63,071 nucleotides of DNA. It comes from Lachnospiraceae bacterium UBA3310. Its GTDB lineage: Bacteria; Bacillota; Clostridia; Lachnospirales; Lachnospiraceae. Below are positions 34,764 through 42,951 of this stretch, one piece after another; positions within the stretch are counted from its first letter, which is position 1, and each line of letters opens with the position of its first letter. The stretch covers positions 1 through 63,071 of the forward strand of contig DESQ01000034.1 of the NCBI GenBank assembly GCA_002361355.1, read 5' to 3'. The translations under genes and the position numbers were made by a program. A model generated the notes under the pieces. It had not been told where the DNA came from, did not search any database, and saw nothing but the letters and a program-made list of their open reading frames with translations.

Positions 34764-36184
34764 GAAAGACGCTTTACCTGAAACTGATACTTGCCTATAT
34801 TATCTTTGCGCTGTTCGGCTTTGTGGTGGTAGCTACCTTCGTTTCCGACATGACCTTCAACCATCTCACAAAGGAAAAGTCGGAATCTCTCTATCGGGAG
34901 GCAACGCTCATCGCAAACACCTATGCCACAGACCTCTATAACACGGAGGCTTCGTTGGAGACAGTGAAAACCCAGCTTGACGCGCTGGACACTTACCTGA
35001 ATGCCACCATCTGGATCATCAACCCTTCTGGGCGTATGATTCTGGACTCCTCCTCCCCTGTGGATGTGGAAAACGAGGTCGTAGTGGAAAATTTCGATCC
35101 CACCATCACCGCCGGTTCCTACTATACCATAGGCGACTTTTTCCAGACTTTTGACGAGGAGATGCTGAGTGTATTTGCCCCCATCACCTCCAACTATAAA
35201 GTGCGGGGCTATGTGGTGATCCATGCTTCCCTCAGCAGCATTCAAACCGAGACGAACCAGCTTTTGAACATCTCCTATATTATGCTTATCATCCTCTTTT
35301 TACTGTCCCTGATCATCCTGATCTTTTTCACGGAGATGGTTTATATTCCTTTACGCAAAATCACGGAGGCAACGGAGCAGTACGCCAGCGGTAATATGCA
35401 CTATGAATTTAGCGTGGAGAGCGAGGACGAGATGGGTTACCTGGCCGCTACCCTCTCCTATATGGCAAGCGAAATCGCCCGCTCGGAGGACGACCAGAAA
35501 AAATTTGTGGCCAACGTCTCCCACGATTTTCGTTCTCCCCTGACTTCCATCGAAGGTTACCTGAAAGCCATGTTGGACGGTACGATTCCTCCGGAGGCCT
35601 ATGAGAAATACCTGAATATTGTTTTAAACGAGACAGGACGCCTGACAAAACTGACGAACAGTCTTCTGACCCTCAATAACCTGAACACAAAGGGGATTAT
35701 GCTGAATAAGACGGATTTTGAAATTAACACCGTAATCCGGAATGTGGCTGCCTCCTTTGAGGGCACCTGCCGTCAGAAGACAATCGGCATCGAGCTGGTG
35801 CTGACAGGGGACGAAATGTATGTGGTCGCGGACATGGATAAAATTCAGCAGGTACTCTACAACCTCCTGGACAACGCCATCAAATTCAGCCACCACGATT
35901 CTCTGATAAAAATAGAGACAACGGAAAAACACAATAAAGTGTTTGTGAGCGTGAAGGATACCGGAATCGGTATCCCCAAAGACGATCTGAAACTGATCTG
36001 GGACCGCTTCTACAAATCAGACCATTCCAGAGGAAAAGATAAGAAAGGAACAGGACTTGGCCTTTCGATCACAAAGGAAATCATTCAGGCTCACGGCGAA
36101 AACATCAACGTGATCAGCACGGAAGGCGTGGGGACAGAGTTCATCTTCTCCCTGCCGAAATCGGAGGTGGAGGATGACGACTGA
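34760..36184 (+). CDS. Membrane sensor histidine kinase
   Basis: 474 residues. It has a first membrane helix (about 5-30), an extracytoplasmic sensor domain of about 130 residues, a second helix (about 170-195), a HAMP domain, a HisKA domain with the phosphorylated His in ANVSHDFRSPLTS (about residue 254), and an HATPase with DNAIKF, DTGIGIP and GTGLGLS boxes. It pairs with the upstream response regulator (four-base overlap). The PhoR/WalK-like layout suggests envelope or phosphate sensing, but the sensor domain is not diagnostic. Confidence 0.93.
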   Translation: MRKTLYLKLILAYIIFALFGFVVVATFVSDMTFNHLTKEKSESLYREATLIANTYATDLYNTEASLETVKTQLDALDTYLNATIWIINPSGRMILDSSSPVDVENEVVVENFDPTITAGSYYTIGDFFQTFDEEMLSVFAPITSNYKVRGYVVIHASLSSIQTETNQLLNISYIMLIILFLLSLIILIFFTEMVYIPLRKITEATEQYASGNMHYEFSVESEDEMGYLAATLSYMASEIARSEDDQKKFVANVSHDFRSPLTSIEGYLKAMLDGTIPPEAYEKYLNIVLNETGRLTKLTNSLLTLNNLNTKGIMLNKTDFEINTVIRNVAASFEGTCRQKTIGIELVLTGDEMYVVADMDKIQQVLYNLLDNAIKFSHHDSLIKIETTEKHNKVFVSVKDTGIGIPKDDLKLIWDRFYKSDHSRGKDKKGTGLGLSITKEIIQAHGENINVISTEGVGTEFIFSLPKSEVEDDD

Positions 36185-36224
36185 GGTCGGCACTGCGGTA
36201 GCAAGCAATATAAATACCTTTTGT

Positions 36225-36725
36225 TTATATCGTCTGCCGCCAGGATAGTCTATGCAGCTCTCCCTCTATCTGCATTCCCGCAAAATGATTCTGCCGTAAG
36301 GCCTCATACAGCACGATGGCTGCGGCATTGGAAAGATTTAGCGAGCGAATCTCCTCCAGCATGGGAATCCTGATACAAGTCTCCTCATGCTCTACCAGAA
36401 GCTCCTCCGGAATCCCGGCGCTCTCCTTGCCAAACATAATATAATCGTCGCTTCCAAAAGACGCCTCCGTATAGAGACGTTTTGCCTTTGTGGTGGCGTA
36501 CCAGATTTTTGCCCCCGGATGGGATTCCTGAAATTCCTGAAAATTCATGTAACGGGTCACGTTAAGTTTATCCCAGTAATCCATACCTGCCCTCTTAATG
36601 GACTTTTCGTCCAGATGAAAACCCAAAGGCTCAATTAAATGGAGAGTCGTACCTGTTGCCACACAGGTACGACCGATATTTCCCGTATTTGCCGGAATCT
36701 CCGGCTGATGTAATATAATATGCAT
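36225..36725 (-). CDS. trmL: tRNA (cytidine(34)-2'-O)-methyltransferase
   Basis: 166 residues of the minimal SPOUT class. HQPEIPANTGNIGRTC near the start, LGFHLDEKSIKRAGMDYW, FGKESAGIPEELL and IRSLNLSNAAAIVLYE are the TrmL motifs that form the knot. It methylates the wobble nucleotide of leucine tRNAs. ATG 36725 is preferred because GGAG stands six bases upstream; the ATG at 36737 overlaps that site. It is the last gene of an operon led by vanW and converges with the kinase gene after 40 bases. Confidence 0.92.
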   Translation of the reverse strand: MHIILHQPEIPANTGNIGRTCVATGTTLHLIEPLGFHLDEKSIKRAGMDYWDKLNVTRYMNFQEFQESHPGAKIWYATTKAKRLYTEASFGSDDYIMFGKESAGIPEELLVEHEETCIRIPMLEEIRSLNLSNAAAIVLYEALRQNHFAGMQIEGELHRLSWRQTI

Positions 36726-36751
36726 ACTACTCTCCATCCGCCTGCGTTTCC

Positions 36752-37921
36752 CTAGCGGGACGCACGCAGTTTTTCCACAAAATCCGCCAGTTTCCCAATC
36801 GCCAGTTTCAGATTATCCAGAGAATACGCATAGGATATCCGAAGAAATCCTTCGCCGCAGTCGCCAAATGCCGTTCCGGGCACCACAGCCACCTTCTCCT
36901 CCGCTAAAAACCGCTCCGCAAACTCCTCGCTGGTCATGCCAAACTCCTTGATACAGGGGAACACATAGAAAGCGCCAAAGGGTTCGAAGCACTCCAATCC
37001 CATCTCCTGAAAAGCGTGGAGCAGGTACCGTCTTCTCTGATTGTACGCCGTCCGCATCTCCTTCACATCCTCGTCTCCGTTGCGCAGCGCCTCTATCGCC
37101 GCATACTGGCTTGTGGTGGGCGCACACATAATCGCGAACTGATGCAGCTTCACCATCTGCGCAAGGATTTCCCTCGGGCCGCAGGCATATCCCAGCCTCC
37201 ATCCCGTCATAGCGTAAGCTTTGGAAAAACCGTTGATCAGGATCGTCCTCTCCTGCATTCCCTCCATCTCTATGATGGACACATGCTTTTCTTTATAGGT
37301 CAGTTCCGCGTAAATCTCATCAGACATGACAAGTATATCATGTTTCCGGATTACCTCCGCAACCGCTTCCAGATCTTTCCGCTCCATAATCGCTCCTGTC
37401 GGATTATTCGGAAAGGGAAGAATCAATATTTTCGTCTTGTCCGTGATGGCCTCCTCCAGCTCCTGCGCCGTCAGCCGGAACTCATTTTCCGCCTTTAACT
37501 CAATGATAACCGGCACACCGCCTGCCATAATTGCACAGGGTTCATAGGACACAAAGCTGGGCTGGGGAATCAACACCTCGTCTCCCGGATTGATCACGGC
37601 ACGCAGGCCAATATCAATCGCCTCCGAACCGCCTACCGTGATAAGTACCTCATGCTTCGGATCATAGGTAACGCCCTGCTTTCTTTTTATGTAATTGCAA
37701 ATCTCCTGCCGCAGTTCCAGCAAGCCGCTGTTAGATGTATAAAAAGTACGCCCTTTTTCCAGCGAGTAGATGCCCTCGTCCCTGATATGCCAGGGCGTAT
37801 CGAAATCCGGCTCACCCACACCGAGAGAGATCGCGTCCTCCATCTCGCTTACAATGTCAAAAAATTTCCGGATACCGGAAGGCTTTAAGCTGACCGCCTG
37901 TTTTGATAACATATCTTTCAC
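36752..37921 (-). CDS. Class I/II PLP-dependent aminotransferase
   Basis: 389 residues, fold type I. The Schiff-base Lys lies in INGFSKAYAMTGWRLGY (about residue 234), with NNPTGA near 168, SDEIYAELTY near 203 and the carboxylate-binding Arg in FLRISYAYS near 365. It resembles the PatA/aspartate-aromatic group. Its ATG overlaps the stop of the Lrp-type regulator by four bases, so the regulator probably controls amino-acid metabolism including this enzyme. The exact substrates are uncertain. Confidence 0.9.
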   Translation of the reverse strand: MKDMLSKQAVSLKPSGIRKFFDIVSEMEDAISLGVGEPDFDTPWHIRDEGIYSLEKGRTFYTSNSGLLELRQEICNYIKRKQGVTYDPKHEVLITVGGSEAIDIGLRAVINPGDEVLIPQPSFVSYEPCAIMAGGVPVIIELKAENEFRLTAQELEEAITDKTKILILPFPNNPTGAIMERKDLEAVAEVIRKHDILVMSDEIYAELTYKEKHVSIIEMEGMQERTILINGFSKAYAMTGWRLGYACGPREILAQMVKLHQFAIMCAPTTSQYAAIEALRNGDEDVKEMRTAYNQRRRYLLHAFQEMGLECFEPFGAFYVFPCIKEFGMTSEEFAERFLAEEKVAVVPGTAFGDCGEGFLRISYAYSLDNLKLAIGKLADFVEKLRASR

Positions 37922-38400
37922 GGTGACACCTTCTCTCTTTGGTCTTCGTATTTTTTCGTCAGGATCGTGCCATGATCCTTGTATTTTTTCAAAATAAAAT
38001 GGGTTGCCGTGCTGAGTACCGAATCCAGCGTGGAAAGCTTGTCGGACACAAAACCCGAAATCTCTTTCAAAGATTTCCCTTCCAGGGTAACCAGAAGATC
38101 AAAGCCACCGGAAATCAGATACACGGAGGTCACCTCCGGGTATTTGTAAATCCGCTCCGCAATGTTGTCAAACCCCTGCCCTCTCTGGGGTGTCACGCGC
38201 ACTTCAATCAATGCGGAAACTTTCTCGATGGAAGTCTTTTCCCAGTCGATCATCGTGTGATAACCGCAGACAATTCCTTCCTCTTCCAACGCCTGCAGTT
38301 CATTCACCACATCAATTTCCTCTACCCCCAATATCACCGCAAGCTCCTTCAAGTCTATGCGGCTGTTCCTCTCTATGATTGCTAACAATTCTTCTCTCAT
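37918..38400 (-). CDS. Lrp/AsnC-family regulator
   Basis: 160 residues. The N-terminal winged helix (NSRIDLKELAVILGVEE, about 12-28) is followed by a RAM/AsnC ligand domain (VSALIEVRVTPQRGQGFD near 64, VYLISGGFDLLVTLEG near 98). Such proteins sense amino acids and form octamers. It overlaps the AIRS-like gene upstream (38397-38400) and the aminotransferase downstream (37918-37921), four bases each, so all three are tightly coupled. Confidence 0.9.
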   Translation of the reverse strand: MREELLAIIERNSRIDLKELAVILGVEEIDVVNELQALEEEGIVCGYHTMIDWEKTSIEKVSALIEVRVTPQRGQGFDNIAERIYKYPEVTSVYLISGGFDLLVTLEGKSLKEISGFVSDKLSTLDSVLSTATHFILKKYKDHGTILTKKYEDQREKVSP

Positions 38401-39044
38401 CCTGTTTTCTCCTCCATTTCCTGATAGATCCGTTCCGCCCTCGGTTTATCCAGATACCTCTTATGCCCTTTGTTGTAAAGCACACGGTCGTTTCCCCCTG
38501 TCGTGCGGCCAATCACAACTACGGGAATTTTCTCCCGCTCTAATGCTGCCACAAGAGCGTTTCCGTTTTTCGCCGTCATGATCAGACACCCGCCCGACAA
38601 AAGTTCATACGGGTTCTGCCCCAAAACTTCACAGATCTCTATCGTTTCCTGTCTGACAGGTATTTTTCTCAAATCCGCTTCCAGTCCGACGCCGGCCTCC
38701 TGCGCCATCTCCCACAGCCCTGCGAAAATTCCTCCACGGGAGACGGCATACATGCCGCAAACGCCGGACTTCATGGCGGTGGCGGCCTCCGGCATAACCG
38801 ACAGATACTTATCAAAAGCCGCAGCCTCGTCAATCATCCGCTGTGGGAACCGCTCCCGCAGCCTTTCATAATACTGCTTTGCAAGCCGGGCCGTTCCCTC
38901 CAGCCCGATCCACTTGCTCATCACAATATCCTGGTCTGCACCGGCCGTCTGCGCCAAAATAGCACAGTCTTTCCCCAGCCCTGCGCTATTTATCGTCCCT
39001 TCCTTATGAAATTCTATCTCATCGGATTGTTTTTCCTGTCTCAT
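38397..39044 (-). CDS. AIR-synthase/HypE-like protein, shortened N-terminal half
   Basis: 215 residues. Residues about 65-205 form the C-terminal domain of the PurM/HypE/ThiL family (GMYAVSRGGIFAGLWEMAQ, then IPVRQETIEICEVLGQNPYELL). Of the N-terminal nucleotide-binding half only a GLGKDCAIL segment near residue 23 remains, followed almost at once by the inter-domain part, so about 100 residues usual in this family are missing. It may be a reduced but maintained protein, since frame and coupling to the Lrp gene are intact. ATP-dependent catalysis is doubtful. No hydrogenase genes are nearby. Confidence 0.7.
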   Translation of the reverse strand: MRQEKQSDEIEFHKEGTINSAGLGKDCAILAQTAGADQDIVMSKWIGLEGTARLAKQYYERLRERFPQRMIDEAAAFDKYLSVMPEAATAMKSGVCGMYAVSRGGIFAGLWEMAQEAGVGLEADLRKIPVRQETIEICEVLGQNPYELLSGGCLIMTAKNGNALVAALEREKIPVVVIGRTTGGNDRVLYNKGHKRYLDKPRAERIYQEMEEKTG

Positions 39045-39076
39045 ACCTTATGCCTTACTTTTCATAGGATTCAGGA

Positions 39077-40657
39077 TTATTCTGCCGGTGGCGGAGGCGC
39101 CGCTTCCGCTGCCGCCTGTGCTGCATCCGCCTCTGCCTGCGCCGCTTCTGCCGCTGCCTGTGCTGCCGCCGCTTCTGCTGCCGCCGCCTGTGCCGCATCC
39201 GACGCCGCCTGTATCGCCGCCGGATCTCCCCCACGGTATGCACCGGCTACCGCTTTCACCTGATCCACACTGCCCGAAGCCACAGCCGCCATAATGGCAT
39301 TATAGGCTCCCGGATCCTCCGTCGCAATGCCAACCGTCGCGCTTCTGGGCGCTTTCATATAGGTACTGCTGTTAATCTGCTCGCGGCTTACCTCTACGCC
39401 GTTTTCCTTTACAATCTTCCACAGCCTCGCCTTGTAACCTATATGGGCAGACTGCACGGAACAGTAACCTACCGGCTGCGCCGCATCCGTATAGATAACC
39501 TCCGTATCAGGCTCGATTCTCTCAAGGACTTCACTCTCGTATACTACCTCATGACCGCTGTCTCTTGTCTCTACCCCATAAATCGTAAAGGTGATCTGCT
39601 TATCCGGAGTCGTATATCCTTCTATATAAATAGGATAATCCAGATTGTTCTTAAATTTAAAATCTTTACCGGAGGACTCCGCGATCGCCGCGTCCGCCGA
39701 AGGATCCACATAGGTCACAATCATAGAATGGTTATAGCGTTCTGTCACCTCAAGCTCTGCCCGAAGCACCGCATTGTAAAGCGTCGTGGAAACCTGACAG
39801 ATACCGCCGCCCAGGCTGTCTACCACCTGTCCGTTCAGATAGGAACCAGCCATATGATAGCCGTTATCCACCGTAAAGGGCGACACCGCCTCATAGGCGG
39901 AAAACTCTTCACCCGGATATATGGTACTCCCGTTTATCAGGCTGCATCCATTCGCCACATTTGCGCTCCTGTCGCCGCCGGATGTGGAATAGCTGGTGGT
40001 AAACGTGCCCAGCACATCCTTGACCTTTTCCAGATCCTCTACCGTGCCCTGCGGATCGCTCACCTCGACCTGCATATCCAGTTCACAGGGCCCGCCGTCC
40101 CAATCCCCCGTCAGGTAGTCATACACAAGCTCCGTGGTGCCATCCCTGTCTATCACGCGTCCGGTCTGTCCTTCCAAGACCTCAAAACCATTCTCCGTCT
40201 TTTGCAGCGTTGCGTTGACGGCCTCCTGGTCATATTGCGCCGCATTCTCCTCAATCACGGAGCGGATTTTATTTTTATCAAAATCAAAACTTACCTCATA
40301 AACCTTATTTTCATATTCCAGGTCACGCAGTTCTTTATAGCACTGCAGGATATCGCCATCCCTGCCAAAACTTACAATCTCGTCCAGAACTTCCGGGTTT
40401 CCCCACTTTAATCCCATCTCTGCAGCAGATGTGATAATCTCGCCATCCTCCGGTGCGCGGAGCGTGATCTGCGCATCGCCGAAAGCGGCAACATAGTCCT
40501 CGATCTGCTTCTTTGCTTCCGTCTCTGTCAATCCGGACAGATCTATATCTTCCACGTAAATTCCCGATACAATTTTTTCCTCTTTCGCCTGCGCCGGCAT
40601 GGCGAAAAACACAGCCGCCACAAATGCCGTCAAAGCCATCACAGATAATTTTTTCAT
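39077..40657 (-). CDS. Secreted VanW-family protein with an Ala-rich tail
   Basis: 526 residues. Signal peptide (MKKLSVMALTAFVAAVFFA, cleavage near AQA), two repeated peptidoglycan-binding-4-type domains (about 30-200), then the VanW domain (FSAYEAVSPFTVDNGYHMAG, GGGICQVSTTLYNAVLRAEL, about 225-345) and a G5-like region. The last 50 residues are almost only Ala, Glu and Gln with a PPPPAE end, a probable rod or wall-spanning helix. ATG 40657 is preferred over the GTG-like upstream codons. Function in cell-wall metabolism is inferred; despite the name it does not imply vancomycin resistance. Confidence 0.85.
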   Translation of the reverse strand: MKKLSVMALTAFVAAVFFAMPAQAKEEKIVSGIYVEDIDLSGLTETEAKKQIEDYVAAFGDAQITLRAPEDGEIITSAAEMGLKWGNPEVLDEIVSFGRDGDILQCYKELRDLEYENKVYEVSFDFDKNKIRSVIEENAAQYDQEAVNATLQKTENGFEVLEGQTGRVIDRDGTTELVYDYLTGDWDGGPCELDMQVEVSDPQGTVEDLEKVKDVLGTFTTSYSTSGGDRSANVANGCSLINGSTIYPGEEFSAYEAVSPFTVDNGYHMAGSYLNGQVVDSLGGGICQVSTTLYNAVLRAELEVTERYNHSMIVTYVDPSADAAIAESSGKDFKFKNNLDYPIYIEGYTTPDKQITFTIYGVETRDSGHEVVYESEVLERIEPDTEVIYTDAAQPVGYCSVQSAHIGYKARLWKIVKENGVEVSREQINSSTYMKAPRSATVGIATEDPGAYNAIMAAVASGSVDQVKAVAGAYRGGDPAAIQAASDAAQAAAAEAAAAQAAAEAAQAEADAAQAAAEAAPPPPAE

Positions 40658-40717
40658 AATCACCCACACTGCTTTCCACTTTTCTCTGTCTGAAATTGCC
40701 TGCCTGAAAAAACTGTG

Positions 40718-40825
40718 CTAAAATGAATACAGCGCAGAGGCAAGCATCGGAATGACCATTGCCAAAACGACGATAATAATGATAATCGATGAAATGATTT
40801 TTTTTGTTTTCCTGTTAAATCTCAT
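40718..40825 (-). CDS. Small single-span membrane protein
   Basis: A 35-residue frame: basic start MRFNRKTKK, then a hydrophobic helix of about 22 residues rich in Ile and Val, ending LASALYSF. ATG 40825 has an AGAGGT site eight bases upstream. It lies between vanW and a divergent gene. Its size, charge pattern and ribosome site support a real membrane microprotein; its function is unknown. Confidence 0.55.
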   Translation of the reverse strand: MRFNRKTKKIISSIIIIIVVLAMVIPMLASALYSF

Positions 40826-40906
40826 GACAATACCTCTGCAAAGCACGTTACCATTTTTACACGATAAATAAAAGGAATGCCCACTTGTGGCATAAGGGAA
40901 TTATAT

Positions 40907-41524
40907 ATGAATTTTATTATTTTTGCAAGCACTCTGCTGTTAGGTGCAGCAATTGCCATCGCCTCCTCCAAAAGTAAAAAGTCGGCCGCTGCCCTGGAAC
41001 AGGAATTTTGGCAAAAAGAGCACGCCGCCAACAACACAAGGCGCAAACCCCTGGATGATCTTCCCTATATTAAACTTCCCATGGAAATCTTTCCCATGGA
41101 TCTTTTGCCTGACGATCCTAAACTGGATGATTACCGGCAGATCATTCTCTCTTTGAAGGATTTACCCATCGTCAATTTCACAGGTATTTCCAACACGGAA
41201 CTAAAGCTGCGCTACGGCGCCCCCAACATAGATCTCCTGACCTCCTACGACCAGAATTATACGCTCTTAGCCCGCACAATTCAACGGTGGGCGCAGGCCT
41301 TATATGACAACGGCTATTCCGAAGAGGCTTGTCAGCTTTTGGAATTTGCCGTATCAACGGGCACGGATGTCAGCGCGACCTACCGCCTGTTGTGCAGCAT
41401 TTATCAGGAACAGGGCACGCCTGAAAAAATACAGAGCCTCTACCCCGTGGCGGAATCCTTAAACTCCGCCATGCAGAAAACTATCGTCCGTATTTTACAA
41501 GAATCTGGTCAATCTTCCGACTAG
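40907..41524 (+). CDS. Hypothetical membrane-anchored protein
   Basis: 205 residues from ATG 40907. An N-terminal membrane helix (NFIIFASTLLLGAAIAIASS) is followed by a charged linker (NNTRRKPLDDLPYIKLP) and a helical, TPR-like region (about 110-200, with WAQALYDNGYSEEACQLLEFAV). I do not recognise the family, though it looks conserved in this lineage. The ribosome site is weak. Its 3' end overlaps the convergent exonuclease gene by 44 bases, so the two mRNAs can pair at their ends. Confidence 0.7.
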   Translation: MNFIIFASTLLLGAAIAIASSKSKKSAAALEQEFWQKEHAANNTRRKPLDDLPYIKLPMEIFPMDLLPDDPKLDDYRQIILSLKDLPIVNFTGISNTELKLRYGAPNIDLLTSYDQNYTLLARTIQRWAQALYDNGYSEEACQLLEFAVSTGTDVSATYRLLCSIYQEQGTPEKIQSLYPVAESLNSAMQKTIVRILQESGQSSD

Positions 41525-42197
41525 CCTCACTGCGGGTCAGACTCTCAATCTCATAGTCTACTATCAGTTTATGCTTGTCCAGCAGTTTATATAACTGTTC
41601 TTTTTGCGGAATTGTAAGCGGGGTATCGCGCTTCGCCTGATACAGAAGCGGCCTGGGACGAAACAGGCTCTTTTCCCCCGCCTCTTCCTCTTTCTCATAA
41701 AATTCATCCAAAAGTTTCCGGTATAATGCAACCGTGGCGCGGGCATCTTCCAGCGCCCTGTGCGCATTGTGCGGAATGCCGTAATGCCGGCAGAGCGATT
41801 CCAGACTGCGGCTCTCCAGATCCTTCAAATATTTACGCGCAATCTTTAGGGTGTCAATCCCCTTTTTCTCAAAAGTCAGCCGCTCATTTACCGCGGCTTT
41901 TTTTAGAAAAGAAAAATCAAAGAGCACGCTATGTCCCAGAATCGCATGATCCCCTAAAAAGGAAAGCAATTCCGGGAAAATTTCTGCCATCTTTTTCGCT
42001 CCCGCAAGCTGCTCATCCCGGATACCGGTAAGCTCTACAATCCGCTCCTCCAGCTTTCTTTCCGGATTGACAAAAGTTTCCCACTCTCCTACGATCTCTC
42101 CCCGCTCGATTTTGACAGCCCCGATCTCTATAATCTTATCCCTCTTCGGATCAAGACCCGTTGTCTCCAGGTCAATGCACACATAAGAATCCGTCAT
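41481..42197 (-). CDS. DnaQ-like 3'-5' exonuclease
   Basis: 238 residues with an N-terminal DEDDh exonuclease domain: Exo I CIDLETTGLDP (about 7-17), Exo II LGHSVLFDFSFLKK (about 91-104), Exo III HRALEDARATVALY (about 140-153). All five catalytic residues are present. The C-terminal 70 residues are helical and unassigned. It may be the epsilon proofreading subunit or a stand-alone exonuclease. ATG 42197 follows GGAGAAGGA. Its tail overlaps the convergent membrane-protein gene by 44 bases. Confidence 0.9.
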   Translation of the reverse strand: MTDSYVCIDLETTGLDPKRDKIIEIGAVKIERGEIVGEWETFVNPERKLEERIVELTGIRDEQLAGAKKMAEIFPELLSFLGDHAILGHSVLFDFSFLKKAAVNERLTFEKKGIDTLKIARKYLKDLESRSLESLCRHYGIPHNAHRALEDARATVALYRKLLDEFYEKEEEAGEKSLFRPRPLLYQAKRDTPLTIPQKEQLYKLLDKHKLIVDYEIESLTRSEASRKIDQILVKYGR

Positions 42198-42230
42198 TCC
42201 TTCTCCATCCCGATCATCTCCACTATTTCC

Positions 42231-42257
42231 CCATATTCAACGTTTCGTTGAATATGG
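42231..42257. promoter_or_regulatory. Perfect 12-bp inverted repeat upstream of the exonuclease gene
   Basis: CCATATTCAACG (42231-42242) and CGTTGAATATGG (42246-42257) with a TTT loop. It has no T-run, so it is unlikely to be a terminator. It could be an operator or a 5' leader hairpin. The rest of 42258-42465 is AT-rich and holds no gene that I can see. Confidence 0.55.
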
Positions 42258-42465
42258 CCGTCCATGATCTCTAAAATCTACGAACCGCATATTTATCTAT
42301 ATCTATGATTATCTACCTATGATTCTACCACATCTTGTATCTTTTCTACTGCTTTTTCCATATAAAAAAAGATTTCCGGAGAAATATTCTTTATGGAATA
42401 ACCTTATTCAAAATTAGAATATTTTTAAAAGTAAAATAAACTACAATGATAAAAAGGGATTACGA

Positions 42466-42798
42466 ATGAAGACTAGGATTAAGGAACTCCGCTTGGAAAA
42501 AAAATTGACCCAGCATGCTCTTGCAAAACAACTGGGCATCAATCAGGCAAGTCTGAGCAAAATTGAACGTGGCACAGTCACACCCGACGCTTTGCTTCTG
42601 ATTGATCTATCACGCTTCTTTCATGTCACTACAGATTATATTCTATTCCTTTCTGAAGAACGTCTGGCAGCAGATTGCCTTCTGGCAGACAATCTGTGTA
42701 ATCTCAAAAAATATCAGCACCTTATCGCTATCTATCAGAAAATGTCGCAAAAACAGCAGACTCATCTTTACAATTTTCTGTGCAGCATATCAGAATAG
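42466..42798 (+). CDS. XRE-family transcriptional regulator
   Basis: 110 residues. An N-terminal helix-turn-helix (KELRLEKKLTQHALAKQLGI, then NQASLSKIERGTVTP, about residues 6-40) ends in a typical VTTDYILFL. The C-terminal 45 residues are helical with no sensor domain known to me. It stands alone between the exonuclease and the gal genes, on the opposite strand from both. Confidence 0.82.
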   Translation: MKTRIKELRLEKKLTQHALAKQLGINQASLSKIERGTVTPDALLLIDLSRFFHVTTDYILFLSEERLAADCLLADNLCNLKKYQHLIAIYQKMSQKQQTHLYNFLCSISE

Positions 42799-42884
42799 CA
42801 CATCTAGTCAGATTATCAGCACCTTATTATGTCAAAACCCCTTTGGTGCCATGTCTGGTCTATGCGTTATATAGCGCTTCTGAC

Positions 42885-42910
42885 AAAAGGCGGGATTCAA
42901 AAATCCCGCC
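42885..42910 (-). terminator. Terminator of the galKT operon
   Basis: GGCGGGATT (42889-42897) pairs with AATCCCGCC (42902-42910) around a four-base loop, and the minus strand then reads TTTT. It lies 41 bases after the galT stop. Confidence 0.75.
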
Positions 42911-42951
42911 TCATTTCTTGTTCTTCTTCAACTTGTTACTTTTCCTGTCCC

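Noticed and set aside
39077..39240. CRISPR-like or satellite repeat
   Set aside because: The GCN-rich repetition codes for the Ala-rich tail of the VanW protein; there are no spacers.
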